From NCBI GenBank assembly GCA_963978895.1, contig OZ022238.1:29469117-29533116 (forward strand): a stretch of 64,000 nucleotides of DNA. Reading direction: 5' to 3'. The position numbers and the translations under genes are program-made. The notes below the pieces were generated by a model that was given only the letters and a program-made list of their open reading frames with translations, made no database searches and was not told the DNA's origin. The stretch comes from Erpobdella octoculata. Lineage: Eukaryota; Annelida; Clitellata; Hirudinida; Erpobdellidae. This document shows positions 13,601-25,690 of this stretch, piece after piece; within the stretch, counting starts at the first letter, position 1, and each line of letters begins with the position of its first letter.

Positions 13601-13880
13601 GGCTTCCCAATAGTTTACTTTGGCGGGAGCGACCGCCTGGCTGGCGCATTCAACGTTCGGCACCAAAGAAAACATGGCTGAAAATTATTGATGGGGACCT
13701 CAAGAGGAAACGACTGACCGCCGATGGGGCGAGAAGGGTTGCAGCCGATCGAGGAAAATGGAAGATTGTCGTGGAAGACGTTCGTGGTCCCGTGGCACCG
13801 ACAGCAGCGTATTGGCTTCGAGGACATCCTTCTCCCCAAGCGCCGGCTACGGACTAAATAATAAATAATAAATAAATAAT
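10700..13880 (+). pseudogene. RTE-like LINE with endonuclease and reverse transcriptase, disrupted
   Basis: An apurinic-type endonuclease begins with RIAAWNVRTGHQVG, then VIILAGDFNAHVG and a terminal GLYCGSDHYLVRA, where the final SDH-like motif is catalytic. RT follows, with IVVPILKKGD, VRQGDVASPLLFNVVID and LMFADDSAVFADTD. The C-terminal domain has LYGSETWTL and RRLRWFGHVCRMDG, typical of RTE-type or related LINEs. The reading frame shifts near 11150 and has stops near 12349 and 12622; the region around 12620-12770 is also broken. A short TAAATAA-type tail ends it (13855-13880). Length of about 3.2 kb agrees with a nearly full-length but dead element. GC content is visibly higher than its surroundings. 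Confidence 0.88.
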
Positions 13881-13927
13881 TAACCAACAATCTATAATAA
13901 AAAAAGGTTTCATCAAGTGTGATTTAC

Positions 13928-14061
13928 TACTTTAAAACTTTAATATTTTATTACTAAGTCAAATATTGACTCAAAGTTCAAAACGTCATTCAAATACTTT
14001 AAAACTTCAATATTTTATTACTAAGTAAAATATTGAATGCAAGTTCAAAGCGTCATTCAAA
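13928..14061. repeat. Tandem duplication, period about 67 bp
   Basis: 'tactttaaaact(t/c)aatattttattactaagt' begins at 13928 and again at 13995; both copies end with 'cgtcattcaaa'. Two copies only. Confidence 0.75.
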
Positions 14062-16789
14062 GTCGTTTCACCCAAATTCGTTTAAATACGCACCTGCAGT
14101 TGTGTCCAAAAGTGTTTGTTTATATTGAGATCTGACCAGCAACAGTTCGTTAACATGCTCGGGATCCAAGCTGGAACTCAAGTCAGTCAAAGTGTAACTT
14201 GCAGCTTTGAAAACTCGTTTTAAACTTCTATCTATAAAACATTAAGAAAAGTTTAAAAGGACTTAAGTTGTAAATTTTAAACCCTAACAAAAAAACCAAT
14301 GTCAATGTTTTTTAACTTATCAGAACCTCCTTGACTTTAGGCCAAATAGTACAATCTGTAGCATACAATTACTAGTCAGCACTAGACAAACAGTGTGGGT
14401 TTTATATTAGTTAAACTAACTCGTATTGTTTTGATTTGAGCGTTCTAACATAACCGAAATTTATATCGAGAAAAATTTTGGTCGCTCGTCTGTGTTTTAT
14501 CACTTATATTTTGGTTGGTATTATGACGAGAAGCTTGATTGTCATAATAAATCTATAAATCTTGAAGTTAAGAAATGCAGAATTATTTTGGTGAAATTGA
14601 TACTGTTTGTAAAAACGCTAGGTCGATAAGTTTTCATTCTAAAGCTACAAGCATTAGACAAATTGGATTTTTTACTAATTCGTTAATTCAGTTAAAGAAA
14701 ATAAGGTTTTTTAATTATTAGAATTAATTTAAAACTGTGAATCATTATTAATTTTAATCTGAGACTCATAAAAAATTAATTAAAACTGATCAAAGCAATA
14801 ATAATTTTAATATTTGATGTCATGAGCGAGTTAGTGGGGTTGGAATTGGTTGGATCAACAGTTAAATATTCATGAATCTTTAATCTTCCTATAAAACTTA
14901 ACGACCGTTAAAATTTAATAAAACTTTGATATTAAATGCTTTTATTTGCATGAGAAGGATAAACGTGAATACAGTTTGTTTGAAAATATAAAAAGATTTA
15001 GTCCAAACATTTTCAGCACAACTTGAAAATTTTGTTCGCATTTCTTTAATTGAAAAGCAATGTCCACTATTAGGATTTTTTAAACTAGTAAAAGTCTGCT
15101 TTTTTACCTCTCTTAAAAATTTGTTTTGGAATTTTCCAATCAATAATTTTCTATGTCATATCAGCAATTTTAAATCTGTATATTTATCATTTTCGTTACT
15201 ATCATTATTATCAAAATCCTCATCATCATGGTTTTTTAAAAGCCACACCAGAGACATTGTACTTTACTAACGACGTGGCTTTACACGACTATATGCATAT
15301 AACCGCAGACATACACACACAAACAGTCAGATTCACACAAACTCACACACACACAGAAACACATATACACTCATCTGTTCACGTGCACTGACACGAACGC
15401 GAGCTGGTTTTAAGATGGAATTTACTTGGCAGCAGAGTAGTGAGGCGTTTGATGTCAATTTTGTGCTTTGTTGCTCGCGTTCCATCCATGCAAGAGAGTC
15501 GTGCTGTGTGCAAGACAAGCTGGCACATACATCAAGTTTGCACGGTGAGCAACAATGGATTCTTCCAATATCATTTTCTTAACTCCATTGCTCCAATCCT
15601 CTTTTTCTCCATTTTTTTCTATTTCATTACTTTTCATAGTCCATGCATGAACGATAACAATTTCTTCCAGCATGTCACGACTCAAATCTTTATTGATTTT
15701 CATATCAGCAACCGCTAAAACTAAAATAATAAAATCTTCTATGGTCGAAATGTAAAGATGGCTTTAAAAGATTAATTTATCTTGTAAGTAATGCACTTAT
15801 ATAAATAAAAGGTGTCTGTACAAATGTAAATTCGTTCTAAATGAATTTTAAGAATAATTCTTATTAACATGAGCGCATGATTGAGTTTTCCAACTAATAA
15901 ATTATAATAAAATCCATTACTTCTTACAACGTCAAGCACGGCGATGTACCCATGCAGCGCCGATCTATTTTTAAATCGGATCTGGGCATTAAGTTATAAC
16001 AAAAAACTTAGCAAAATTAAAATAAATAGTAAAAATGTTAAATTTACTTGAGTGAAATTTTTAGAATTGTACAAGACTATGATACGTGCAGCTCTTCGCG
16101 TTACTTTCATTTGAGTTAATAAAATATTTACGAGAGGATTGCAACATCAGACGATGAAACATAAAACAATTAAATTATGAAACAAACAAACAACATAAAT
16201 AAATAAATAAAATTATTAAATATGTAAACATTGGGTTTTCATCTGAAAATGAATCAACAATAAGCAAGATAAAAACAGATATGTCAGAGCTACACCATTA
16301 TGAAAATCATTATTTGTAAAAAAAAGTTCTTGTCATTTTAAGACTGTTTTTTTTTTAATTTTCATTGTACGTTTTTTAATAAAGTTGTGATAAAAATCGT
16401 TTATCTATTAAAAGACCCAAATAAATCTGGAGGTTTTAATGTTATTCCTAAACTAACTTTTAAAATTCTTTCTAATTAGAACCACAAAACTCAAATGCGT
16501 CACTTTTTTAGCCAAATAACGAACAAATTGACATCATAAGTAGCCAAAGCCTTTTGAATGACGTAAGCATGCAAGAAGACAGTTTCATGCAACAAAATTA
16601 TGTATGTTATCTTGAAATTGCAGCTTATTAAAATTACTGAACATAATAAAATAACAAATTCAGCTGATGATAGTTTATTTCGTGATTTCAACCAAGATCA
16701 GGTTCAAACACTTTCAATAAGCATAAAGAATACAAAGAATATTTTGCCTAATAAAGAATTAATTTGTAAAAAAATATTTAAAAAAGTTT
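14062..16789. other. No gene seen
   Basis: AT-rich DNA with short chance ORFs. A CA-rich imperfect patch lies at about 15310-15370. No domain, RNA gene or element terminus was recognised. Confidence 0.45.
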
Positions 16790-16945
16790 TTTTAAACACC
16801 ACGTTTTTGTGAACTAAAAAGCAGAAAATAATGTTTTTCTGGGCTAGGTGAGAAATGTCTTGATGGAGGCTTGCATTAATTGTAGACATTTCTATAGCGA
16901 ATAAAGAATATCTTTTTAAAACTTAAAACGTGGGGCGCCTTTTGT
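16790..16945 (+). repeat. Dispersed repeat, copy A (inverted partner at 23383-23545)
   Basis: 'gtgaactaaaaagcagaaaataa', 'gagaaatgtcttgatggaggc' and 'cttaaaacgtggggcgcctttt' recur in order on the opposite strand at 23383-23545. Non-coding, class unknown. Confidence 0.75.
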
Positions 16946-17229
16946 ATTTATATTCAAACAAGTAGAGATAAAATTAATTTTTTTTAAGAAATGCTTTTGA
17001 GTTGAGTTTCTAAATTTTTCGTTAACATTTATTTAAATATAAGTCCGCGGTCTGCATTTTACCCACCCCCGACGCGTTTCAATACAGATTACGCATTGTT
17101 TATTCTTCGAAATAAGACGATCCAGGCCGAATTTTTTAAAGCCCGTTTTTGGCGAGCATCTAAAACTCAAGAGAAAGATATGTCCCAAATTTCATTACCA
17201 TCTGTTCAGTGGTTTTTGCGATTTCGTGA

Positions 17230-17371
17230 TTTTTTTTTTTTTTTTTTTTTTTATTTGAAACTCAGCACGGGCAAGCCCTTCGCCGAAAAATGAAATACAT
17301 TAAACAAAGACATTACAAACAAAAACAGTCCAAATTCTACCTATTCTAAGTTCTGAGCAAAACTGAAAACA
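17230..17371 (-). repeat. CR1-like LINE 3' UTR and poly(A) tail
   Basis: On the minus strand the ORF2 stop near 17372 is followed by a short UTR. It contains 'cggcgaagggcttgcccgtg' and closes with an uninterrupted A-run (T-run on the plus strand at about 17230-17253), marking the 3' end of the element. Confidence 0.75.
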
Positions 17372-20218
17372 TCAGCAGTTAAAAACCAAATCGCCATAAT
17401 AATTATCTATCAAAGATTTAAACATAGAAATGTTTGTCGCTTCCACAACTTCTCCCGGCAGACTGTTCCAGTCAGCTACGACTCTATTACTGAAAAAGAA
17501 CTTTCTGCAGTCTTTATGTGATAGCGTAGTGGTCAACTTGAAGTCGTGTCCCCTCGTTCTTACTTCTCTACAGAGTTGCACAGCAGGGCAATGCTCCTCC
17601 CGCAATCGACCAGACATCATATCATAGAGTAAGATTAGGTCTGCCCGTCTCCTTCTATACACCAACGAATGCAGTTTCAGTTTCTTTAGTCTTTCTACGT
17701 AGCTCAGACCTTTACATGACAGGACCAGTCTTGTTGCCCTTCTTTGGACTTTCTCTATTGCTTTTATTAAGCCCTGCCTATATGGATTCCAGACCGGGGT
17801 CGCATATTCCAACTGAGATCTAACCAGAGATTTATAAAGGCACACAAATGCACTCTCAGATAAATATTTGAAATTCCTTGCAATTACACCCAGCAAGCTG
17901 TTGGCCTTATTTACTCTTTTTTCAATGTGCTCCTTGAACTGCAGTCCTGCATCAATCACAACGCCAAGATCTGAGACACTATTTGTTATAGGTATTTCAT
18001 GACTCACTCCTGCTATATCCAACAGTTTGTAGGCTACCTCTTGTTTTTTTCTTCCCACTCTCAATAGACAACATTTGTTCAAGTTAACACTCATTCTCCA
18101 TCTACAAAACCATTCCATTGCTTTGTTAATGTTTGCTTGCAGTTTGGAAACATCGTCAGTGCCTTCAATAGCCCGGTAAAACTTTGCGTCGTCAGCGAAT
18201 AGAAAAAAGTCTTCACATGCCATCTGTATATCATTAATATAGACAATAAACAGTAAAGGCCCCAAAACACTTCCTTGAGGAACCCCGCTGGAAACCGGCA
18301 GTAGCAATGAAGTATCATCGTTTATTTTGACTTTAAAGGTTCTTCCTTTTAGATAGTTTTCGATCCAACTAAGCAGTTTTTTATGAACCCCATATTGCTC
18401 CAATTTATATAGAAGCCTGCTGTGTGATATTTTATCGAAAGCCTTTTCCAGATCTGTGTATAAGACATCAACAACCTTATTTAAATCAATAGCCTCTGTC
18501 AGTTTATCCAGGAACTTCAAGAGCTGCAAAGTTGTAGATCTTGCAGGGAGAAAACCATACTGACAACGAGTAAATAAATTGTTCTGCAAAAAGTAACTCA
18601 TGATGTGGTCTTTAACAATCGACTCCAGGATTTTGCAACAGACAGAAGTCAAGGTAATTGGTCTATAATTCTCTACTTTACTTTTGCTACCTTTTTTATA
18701 TATGGGGACCACGTCGCCTGTTCTCCAATCGTTGACCACTTCTCCAGACTCTATGGACTTTTCGAACATGTAGCTTAGATATTCGAAAATTGATTCTCTG
18801 GTTTCCCACAAAACTCTCGGATGAATCCCATCCGGTCCGGCAGATTTGCTTTTGTTTAATTCTTTCAGCTTTTTGTACACAACACAGGCATCTATTTTCA
18901 GTTCCTGCATGCCACCCACAGGTACACCTGGACAACAAAACCCTTCTCCACAAAAATCCCCATCTGCAACATATACTGAAGAAAAATATTTGGCAAAAGC
19001 ATTTGCTTTATCAATGTTTTCGTGCAAATCTCCACTATCGGTGTCCAAAACTCCAACTTTATCTCGCGTTCTAGTTTTTTTCCTCACATAGTTCCAGAAG
19101 CATTTTGGGTTATCACTGTAACTTTCTGCAATTCTGTCTTGAGACTCAATGTTCAACTGTTTTGTGTCATTCTTTACTTTATCTCTAATTTTTCTAAACA
19201 ACAAAAGTTTTTCAATTTCTCCATATTTATATATCCGCTTCCATAGGTGATGTTTCAGTCGAATAAGCTTCAACAGCTCAGATGACATACGAAAATTTCG
19301 TTTCTTCCCAGCACCTTTCGTCGGAACAAACATCGCAGTAAGATCATTCAATGTGTTGCGAAAAAACGTCCACTCTGATTCCAAAGAAAAGGTACCCTTC
19401 TCCCTTGCAGACATAACACCGGCCAGAGATTCGTTCAATCCTTGAAAATCACCAAGATCGTAACATAACCTGCGCCTTACCCCACAAGTTAACATTTCTA
19501 AATCAACACTGAACCCGATAACTGAATGATCGCTGCCACCCAAAGGTGAAAAATATTCGACATTTGCTATGTTCTCTTTAGAAGTTAAAATCAAATCCAA
19601 GATATGAGGTGTTTGTCCTTCTCTTGTTCTCGTAGGTTCTGATATATGTTGAATCCAAAATCTATCATCAATAAACTTTAGAAATCTGTTTTCAATTTTT
19701 TCTTTTGATCCCAAGCACATTCTTAACTCCCAATTGATATTAGGAAAATTGAAATCTCCCAAAACTAGATGATCACCTTTTAGTGCAGCAAACTCTTTCA
19801 ATAAACAAACAAATTTATTATCATTATCATCAGAGCTGTTTGGGCTTCTATAAACCGACAGAATGTTAAAAGCTTTACTTTCAATAATCAATTTTGCACA
19901 CAACTTCTCTTCGAAAGGGGAAGTCATGCACACCTCCACAACTGCAAGATTATCTCTGAAGAACATCATTATACCTCTGTGACCCACTTTGAAAAAACCT
20001 GAAGTTAGCACCTGATAACCATTTAAACCAAATTCAAACAACTGTTGAGAGACTTTAAAATTTTTTGGATTAATTTCTGTTATAATTATTATATCTGGAC
20101 TAGGACAAACAGACTCCAAGAACACCTGCAGCTCCATAAACTTATTACAAAGACAATCTGCATTGGTGTAGCAAACATAAATGCTGCTTTTTCTAACTTT
20201 ATGGCTTGAACTGCTCAT
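17372..20218 (-). CDS. CR1-like LINE ORF2: endonuclease and reverse transcriptase, apparently intact
   Basis: A 948-codon uninterrupted frame. Residues ~1-240 are an APE-type endonuclease, with ITEINPKNF, LVLGDFNFPNINWE and the terminal GGSDHSVIGF catalytic motif. RT lies at about 440-720, with KSKSAGPDGIHP, VVPIYKKGSKSKVENYRPI, YTDLEKAFDKI, SGVPQGSVLGPLLF and FLFADDAKFY. A C-terminal thumb/connection region follows, with YATPVWNPYRQGLI and ending FFFSNRVVADWNSLPGEVV, as expected in the CR1/Jockey superfamily. No frameshift or stop was seen over 2.8 kb, unlike every other LINE in the window. It starts 2 nt after the ORF1 stop (TAA-AA-ATG), suggesting coupled reinitiation. It catalyses target-primed reverse transcription; activity is inferred. 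Confidence 0.92.
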   Translation of the reverse strand: MSSSSHKVRKSSIYVCYTNADCLCNKFMELQVFLESVCPSPDIIIITEINPKNFKVSQQLFEFGLNGYQVLTSGFFKVGHRGIMMFFRDNLAVVEVCMTSPFEEKLCAKLIIESKAFNILSVYRSPNSSDDNDNKFVCLLKEFAALKGDHLVLGDFNFPNINWELRMCLGSKEKIENRFLKFIDDRFWIQHISEPTRTREGQTPHILDLILTSKENIANVEYFSPLGGSDHSVIGFSVDLEMLTCGVRRRLCYDLGDFQGLNESLAGVMSAREKGTFSLESEWTFFRNTLNDLTAMFVPTKGAGKKRNFRMSSELLKLIRLKHHLWKRIYKYGEIEKLLLFRKIRDKVKNDTKQLNIESQDRIAESYSDNPKCFWNYVRKKTRTRDKVGVLDTDSGDLHENIDKANAFAKYFSSVYVADGDFCGEGFCCPGVPVGGMQELKIDACVVYKKLKELNKSKSAGPDGIHPRVLWETRESIFEYLSYMFEKSIESGEVVNDWRTGDVVPIYKKGSKSKVENYRPITLTSVCCKILESIVKDHIMSYFLQNNLFTRCQYGFLPARSTTLQLLKFLDKLTEAIDLNKVVDVLYTDLEKAFDKISHSRLLYKLEQYGVHKKLLSWIENYLKGRTFKVKINDDTSLLLPVSSGVPQGSVLGPLLFIVYINDIQMACEDFFLFADDAKFYRAIEGTDDVSKLQANINKAMEWFCRWRMSVNLNKCCLLRVGRKKQEVAYKLLDIAGVSHEIPITNSVSDLGVVIDAGLQFKEHIEKRVNKANSLLGVIARNFKYLSESAFVCLYKSLVRSQLEYATPVWNPYRQGLIKAIEKVQRRATRLVLSCKGLSYVERLKKLKLHSLVYRRRRADLILLYDMMSGRLREEHCPAVQLCREVRTRGHDFKLTTTLSHKDCRKFFFSNRVVADWNSLPGEVVEATNISMFKSLIDNYYGDLVFNC

Positions 20219-20220
20219 TT

Positions 20221-21153
20221 TTATAAATTTTTCTTCCTGAAAGTTAAAACACTAAAACTTCCAGGTCTCCCTCTTATTCTGAATACCCAATTTTTTACAT
20301 CATCTCTAAGGCCAACTTCATTCTTTTTATTTTCCAATAACTTTTTACACTCTTCTCTGTCCTCTTTTGCAAGATCCTGATTTAGAATTATCATTTTGAA
20401 ATCTTCACTTTTCCTCAGTCTAAAACTATTTTCTAGCACAACATTCTGTGTGCTTTGGTTCACAAACTTGACTAATAATGGTCTGTTTTTTCTGGCAGAT
20501 TCCATTTTCCTTCCCCATCTGAACACTTCCAAAATGTCATTATCCATCTCTTTGTCTGTAACTTCTCTTAATAATTTTAGAACTGTTTCCCTGTCTTTGA
20601 CTTTTGAACCATCATCATCCTCAGGCATATTGTAAACCACAATATTATTTTGTCTTTTCAATCTTTCATTGTTTACATCAATTTTACTCACCACAGTCCT
20701 CTGTACCGCCTCAACATCTGTTTTCAGAACCTCCACATTTTCTTTAATCAGGCTTGACCACTCTTTTTTCATCAACTGATTTTCTTTGAACAAACTAGAC
20801 CACTCCTTGGTTGCCCGTTGATTTTCCTTGAGTCCTTCAATTGAGTCCTTGCTGAGATTATCTAATTTTTTTCCTAAACCCTGGAGGTAACCTTTCTGGT
20901 CCTCTAAAGCTTCAGCTAATTTGTTGTTATTGGTCAGAATTTCTTTAACTGCTCGAAGATCATCTGCTATACCCATTAACTGGTATTCTTTCGGCTCATC
21001 TACTTTTTTTGCATCTATCAAACTCTTCATGCACTCCTCGTTCGTCTTTAAACAACCTTCACATAAATGGAGCCCCAGCAATTCAGCAAGTGCCGTCCGT
21101 TCCTGTCCAACCTCTTTTCTACCTTTTGCCCCACGCATTTTTACCGAAACCAA
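20221..21153 (-). CDS. CR1-like LINE ORF1: coiled-coil nucleic-acid-binding protein
   Basis: 310 codons directly upstream of ORF2. The N-terminal region has a small cysteine cluster (LCEGCLKTNEEC, about residues 29-40). A long heptad-like stretch (about 55-150) is predicted from its Leu/Lys/Glu pattern to form a coiled coil. A C-terminal segment begins at RQNNIVVYNMPEDDD (about 168) and includes DILEVFRWGRK and PLLVKFVNQ, the signature of RRM-like ORF1 proteins of LINEs. Such proteins bind the element RNA. The frame is open throughout. The start at 21153 is the first in-frame ATG seen; a second Met lies four residues on. Confidence 0.85.
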   Translation of the reverse strand: MVSVKMRGAKGRKEVGQERTALAELLGLHLCEGCLKTNEECMKSLIDAKKVDEPKEYQLMGIADDLRAVKEILTNNNKLAEALEDQKGYLQGLGKKLDNLSKDSIEGLKENQRATKEWSSLFKENQLMKKEWSSLIKENVEVLKTDVEAVQRTVVSKIDVNNERLKRQNNIVVYNMPEDDDGSKVKDRETVLKLLREVTDKEMDNDILEVFRWGRKMESARKNRPLLVKFVNQSTQNVVLENSFRLRKSEDFKMIILNQDLAKEDREECKKLLENKKNEVGLRDDVKNWVFRIRGRPGSFSVLTFRKKNL

Positions 21154-21299
21154 CTTTTACGTACGTTTGTTTACGAGCCGTGCGAACAGGACTTTTCAAA
21201 AATACTTTTTATAATCTATTATTTTATTAAGAAACAAAATTTTATGGACAAATAGAACAAACTACGAAACTATAAAGAATTATTCGACGTAGCGACTGC

Positions 21300-21352
21300 T
21301 TTTGTTTTTGTGATGAGTCAGTCAGTTAGTATTTAAGTTTTATATATATAGA
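21300..21352 (-). mobile_element. 5' end of a second Helitron, head-to-tail with the first
   Basis: Immediately after the CTAG of the Helitron ending at 21353, the minus strand reads TCTATATATATAAAACTT followed by CTGACTGACTCA. This closely resembles the 5' end at 23163. The second element starts exactly at the expected T and then fades out by about 21300. Confidence 0.5.
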
Positions 21353-21409
21353 CTAGCAGTGCCCGTAGCGGCTTCGCTCGCATGAAATTAGAGAATTTGA
21401 ACCGTGCAT

Positions 21410-21560
21410 CCATAGGTGTCGGCTCGGCCCGTCGACAACTTGGCCCAGCCCGTTTCAAAACCAAAATTCCTGGCCCGGCACGGCCCGTCTAATTTGGGCC
21501 CGGCCCGTTTTTACAGGCCTAGAAATTCTATATACTTGAGGAAAAACTTCGGCATGTCCC
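21410..21560. repeat. GGCCCG-rich cluster inside the Helitron
   Basis: 'ggcccggcccgt'-like motifs recur at 21420-21520 and again at 21575-21640. This GC-rich patch contrasts with its AT-rich surroundings and could be a remnant of another element's subterminal repeats. Confidence 0.4.
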
Positions 21561-21789
21561 ACCTTGACTTCAGGTTTGGCCCGGCCCGTCTGAAGACCCT
21601 ATATATTACTAAAATGTCTATATGCTTAGTGAAAAACCTCGGCCCGTACCACCTTGATTTAAGGTTTAGCCCATATATATAGAATAGATATATCGGCCCG
21701 CCTGTTGTTTAGGAAGGCTTTTAGCAAGGCAGCCTAGTAGACCTGAGATCCGAAACGAAGAACTGAGAGTTACAACCGTAGCATTCACA

Positions 21790-22790
21790 GTTTGTGAGTA
21801 GCAGCTACTTTAAAAACCTAGTAATCCTATTTTCCACCCCACATTTAAGGTCCTGGAAACCAAATTTGTGAAAAATGGTGAAACACGTATATCTGTATTT
21901 TTAGAATAGAAACTAAATACTAATTTTTAAATCTGTGGTATTTACAGTTGTTGAGTAGCAGTTACTTTAAAAACCAAATAACCCTATTTTCCACCCCACA
22001 TTTGAAGTCCTGGAAACCAAATTTTCAAAAAATTGTGAAACCCGTATATCATTATTTTTAGAGTAGAAACTAAATACTAATTTTTACTTTTGTAGATTTT
22101 AACAGTTTTTGAGTAGAAGGTACTTTAAAAACCAAGTAATCCTATTTTCCACCCCACATTTAAGGTCCTGGAAACCAAATTTGTAAAAAATAGTGAAACA
22201 CGTATATCTGTATTTTTAGAATAGAAACTAAATACTAATTTTTAAATCTGTGGTATTTACAGTTGTTGAGTAGCAGTTACTTTAAAAACCAAATAACCCT
22301 ATTTTCCACCCCACATTTGAAGTCCTAGAAACCAAATTTTCAAAAAATTGTGAAACCCGTATATCATTATTTTTAGAGTAGAAACTAAATACTAATTTTT
22401 ACTTTTGTAGATTTTAACAGTTTTTGAGTAGAAGGTACTTTAAAAACCAAGTAATCCTATTTTCCACCCCACATTTAAGGTCCTGGAAACCAAATTTGTA
22501 CAAAATGGTGAAACACGTATATCTGTATTTTTAGAATAGAAACTAAATACTAATTTTTACATCTGTGGTATTTACAGTTGTTGAGTAGCAGTTACCTTAA
22601 AAACCAAATAACCCTATTTTCCACTCCACATTTGAAGTCCTGGAAACCAAATTTTCAAAAAATGCTAAAACACGTATTTCATTATTTTTGGAGTAAAAAC
22701 TAAATACTAATTTTTACTCCTGTAGCATTAACAGTTTTTGAGTAGAAGCTACTTTAAAAACAAATAACCCAATTTTCCAACCCACATTTG
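21790..22790. repeat. Tandem array, unit about 156 bp, alternating A/B subtypes
   Basis: The landmark 'ccccacattt(a/g)a(a/g)gtcc' appears at about 21838, 21997, 22151, 22310, 22465, 22622 and 22778, giving seven units of roughly 156 bp. Units alternate between 'aaggtcctgg' and 'gaagtcctgg' forms, so the higher-order period is about 310 bp. The array lies inside the Helitron 21353-23163. Confidence 0.85.
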
Positions 22791-23057
22791 AGGTCCGGGA
22801 AACCGAATTTTCAAAAAATGGTGAAACACGTATCTTTTTATTTTTCAAAAAGAATCTATATACCAAATTTCAAAATCTCCTCATTTTTGGCTTTCGAGAT
22901 ATACATTGCTTTAGAAAAAAGTTTGTTTTCCAGTTTTTTCCCCTCAGTAGCAAAATTTTCAAAAATCCTTTTTTAGCGGATGTTTACGCTATAAAAGTAA
23001 TATAAGTTCCAAATTTCACGTTCCTAGGATGAGGCGTTTGAGCTCGGCGTTGATTAT

Positions 23058-23140
23058 CAGTCAGTCATCTGTCAGTCAGTCAGTCAGTCAGTCAGTCAGT
23101 CAGTCAGTCAGTCAGTCAGTCAGTCAGTCAGTCAGTCAGG
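23058..23140. repeat. (CAGT)n microsatellite
   Basis: About 20 perfect tetranucleotide units near the 5' end of the Helitron. Confidence 0.95.
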
Positions 23141-23382
23141 ACATGTTCTTTTATATATATAGATTATTCACTTTGAAAAATTAATTGTTTTTATATTTGC
23201 TTTAATTAGTGTGACTTTAGTGGTTTAAGTAAAAATTGATAAAATCCTCTTTCTCCCCTCTCTTTTCTACGTTCTCTAAGATTTGATCACCACAGACAAA
23301 CAAACCAACAGAGAGACAAGTGAAGTTAAATAAAAGCATTTAAAAAACGTTCTATCCTGTTTGAAAATTAGCAGATGAGAAG

Positions 23383-23545
23383 TTTGAGTAAAAGGCGCCC
23401 ACGTTTTAAGTTTTAAAAAATTATTCCTTTTTCGCTATACAAATGTCCAAAATTAATGCATGCCTCCATCAAGACATTTCTCACATAGCCCAGAGAAAAA
23501 TTATTTTCTGCTTTTTAGTTCACAAAAACGTGGTGTTTAAAAATT
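23383..23545 (-). repeat. Dispersed repeat, copy B (inverted partner of 16790-16945)
   Basis: 'aaaaggcgcccacgttttaag', 'gcctccatcaagacatttctc' and 'ttctgctttttagttcac' are the reverse complement of the blocks at 16790-16945, with moderate divergence. Confidence 0.75.
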
Positions 23546-23610
23546 TTTTTCAATATTTGGTTTTTTTTAGTGCATTAGAAAAACGTGGTAATTTATAAAA
23601 AAAAATTATC

Positions 23611-23842
<232 letters not shown>

Positions 23843-24019
23843 CAATTTCTAGGCTTACTAAAAATAATAAAAATAGTTCCAAGTCCGAACAATAAATAAT
23901 TTTAAATTGAGACAAAATAAGTTAAAACCAGATTAATAAATCTCAGCAAACATTCTAGTTAATCAGAAAATAATTAAAACTACGTGATTTATCGTGTTTA
24001 AAAAAGTGTTAACAGACTA

Positions 24020-25290
<1,271 letters not shown>

Positions 25291-25291
25291 G

Positions 25292-25690
<399 letters not shown>

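Larger units (their letters stand above)
21353..23163 (-). mobile_element. Non-autonomous Helitron with internal tandem repeats
   Basis: Read on the minus strand it begins TCTATATATATAAAAG (from 23163), runs through a (CTGA)n tract (23058-23140) and an array of about 156-bp repeats, and ends ...GCACTG-CTAG at 21353, flanked by A before and T after. A GC-rich GCGAGCGAAGCCGC stretch precedes the CTAG. These are the hallmarks of Helitron termini (5' TC, 3' CTAG, AT target, no target duplication). No Rep/helicase coding sequence is present, so it would depend on another element. Confidence 0.7.
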
